From positions 1 to 6,758 of the forward strand of contig JBCDFV010000097.1 of the NCBI GenBank assembly GCA_039177555.1: a stretch of DNA of 6,758 nt, read 5' to 3'. The DNA is from JANQGH01 sp039177555. Its GTDB lineage: Bacteria > Pseudomonadota > Alphaproteobacteria > DSM-16000 > Inquilinaceae. The translations under genes were made by a program, and so were the position numbers. The notes beneath the pieces were generated by a model. It did no database searches. It saw only the letters and a list, made by a program, of their open reading frames with translations, and was not told the origin of the DNA. Positions within the stretch are counted from its first letter, which is position 1, and each line of letters opens with the position of its first letter. Positions 5,965 through 6,758 of this stretch are shown piece by piece.

Positions 5965-6758
5965 AGGCCGTGGCTGTGACGCTGGGCGTCTCCCGCTCCA
6001 ACCTGGTCGAGCAGCTGGCGGGCAAGAGGCGCCCACGCCGACCCTATCACAAGGCCGAGGACGCGGCGCTCTTGCCGCTCCTGCGCCGCCTGGTCGATGA
6101 ACGGCCGACCTATGGCTATCGGCGCATCACGGCCCTGATGAACCGGGATCTGGCGCGTCAAGGCACACCAGCGATCAATCATAAGCGGGTCTACCGGCTG
6201 ATGAAGGTGCACGGGCTGCTGCTGGCCAAGCACACCGCACAGCGGCCCGAACGAGCCCATGACGGCAAGATCATCGTCATGGCATCCAACCTGCGCTGGC
6301 GTTCCGACGGCTTTGAGGTCACCTGCTGGAACGGCGACATCGTCAGGGCGGCCTTCGTCATCGACGCCCATGACCGCGAGATCATCGCCTGGAAGGCCGT
6401 CGCCAACGCCGGCGTCTCGGGATCGGATATCCGAGACATGATGCTGGAGGCCGTGGAACGGCGCTTCGGCGCGATCCGGGCGCCCCAGCCGGTGGAATGG
6501 CTCTCCGATAACGGCGCGCCCTACACGGCCATCGACACAAGACGCTTCGCCATGCAGCTCAACCTCATCTCCCGCTTCACCCCGGTCGCCAGCCCGGAAA
6601 GCAACGGCATGTGCGAGGCCTTCGTCAAAACCTTCAAGCGCGACTACGTCCGGGTGAACCCCATCCCCGACGCCAAGGCAGCGCTTCACCAAATCGCCGG
6701 ATGGTTCGAGGACTACAACGAATGCCATCCTCACTCAGGGCTCAAAATGCGCTCACCC
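5961..6758 (+). CDS. IS3-family transposase OrfB, DDE catalytic domain (partial)
   Basis: This is the catalytic half of the transposase, normally made as an OrfAB fusion. Counting from the GTG at 5961, 266 residues are in the window and the frame is open at the right edge. An HTH_21-like segment (RPTYGYRRITALMNR, 48-62) precedes the retroviral-integrase-type core, with all three acidic residues present: D116 (RWRSDGFEV), D183 (EWLSDNGAPYTA) and E219 (SPESNGMCEAF), a D(35)E spacing typical of IS3. The tail DYNECHPHSGLKMRSP (251-266) is the usual near-terminal motif, so only roughly 10-25 residues should be missing. The fusion product in the window would be 395 residues. The GTG overlaps the OrfA stop as GTGA, so some separate OrfB by coupled initiation is possible. 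No stop codon or frameshift is seen, so the transposase looks functional. Confidence 0.93.
   Translation, partial: MKAVAVTLGVSRSNLVEQLAGKRRPRRPYHKAEDAALLPLLRRLVDERPTYGYRRITALMNRDLARQGTPAINHKRVYRLMKVHGLLLAKHTAQRPERAHDGKIIVMASNLRWRSDGFEVTCWNGDIVRAAFVIDAHDREIIAWKAVANAGVSGSDIRDMMLEAVERRFGAIRAPQPVEWLSDNGAPYTAIDTRRFAMQLNLISRFTPVASPESNGMCEAFVKTFKRDYVRVNPIPDAKAALHQIAGWFEDYNECHPHSGLKMRSP

Larger units (their letters stand above)
5501..6758 (+). mobile_element. IS3-family insertion sequence (IS2-group-like), right end outside window
   Basis: The element contains the two overlapping frames of an IS3-family transposase and interrupts an integrase gene. I place its left end at 5501, where TGAACTGGCCCCGATTTC starts: it has the TG terminus and the CCCC...ATTTC...GGACAC layout that I recall for IS2 ends. 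The open integrase frame loses family resemblance at the same point. The left end is 74 bases before the OrfA ATG. The right inverted repeat and the target duplication are beyond the window, so the boundary is inferred; the flanking bases AGCCG (5496-5500) would be the duplicated target if five bases were copied. Confidence 0.85.

Noticed and set aside
5589..6734. A 381-codon open frame on the minus strand opposite the transposase
   Set aside because: It is antisense to OrfA and OrfB, both of which carry clear family motifs; its residues show no family resemblance. Long shadow frames are common at this GC content.

Overview
The window comes from a GC-rich bacterium. The ribosomal protein L21-L27-Obg-ProB gene order and the alphaproteobacterial look of the proteins suggest an alphaproteobacterium, possibly of Rhodospirillales type; this is inference from gene content and cannot be settled by eye. 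The left two thirds are ordinary chromosome. The right third, from a serine tRNA onward, is the edge of an integrated element that an insertion sequence has later broken.

Region 1 (1-1695, + strand): an FAD-dependent, thioredoxin-reductase-like oxidoreductase with an N-terminal cyclic-nucleotide-binding domain. It lacks the CxxC redox pair of true thioredoxin reductases. It runs convergently into proB with only 18 bases between the stop codons.

Region 2 (4749 down to 1714, - strand): an L21 promoter (TTGACA, 16 bp, TATAGT), a leader of about 140 nt with an attenuator-like hairpin, rplU (L21), rpmA (L27), a hairpin terminator, then obgE (ribosome-assembly GTPase) and proB (glutamate 5-kinase). 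obgE and proB overlap by ATGA and are probably translationally coupled. The first three genes serve the large ribosomal subunit; proB starts proline synthesis. proA, which often follows proB in related genomes, is not downstream here.

Region 3 (about 4750-5192): a non-coding divergent region, a complete tRNA-Ser (anticodon CGA, CCA encoded) and a short spacer carrying two TGTTACACA direct repeats.

Region 4 (5193-6758, + strand): the N-terminal part of a tyrosine-recombinase-type integrase next to the tRNA, the classic layout of an element integrated into a tRNA gene. It is cut at about codon 103 by an IS3-family element resembling the IS2 group. That element has OrfA, an in-register A7 slippery site for -1 frameshifting, and an OrfB with an intact D, D(35)E triad that runs off the right edge.

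I did not find a convincing new multi-gene system. The points most worth a second look are the rplU leader with mutually exclusive pairings, and the OrfA start region, where a hairpin sits between a perfect Shine-Dalgarno and the ATG and would restore normal spacing when folded.
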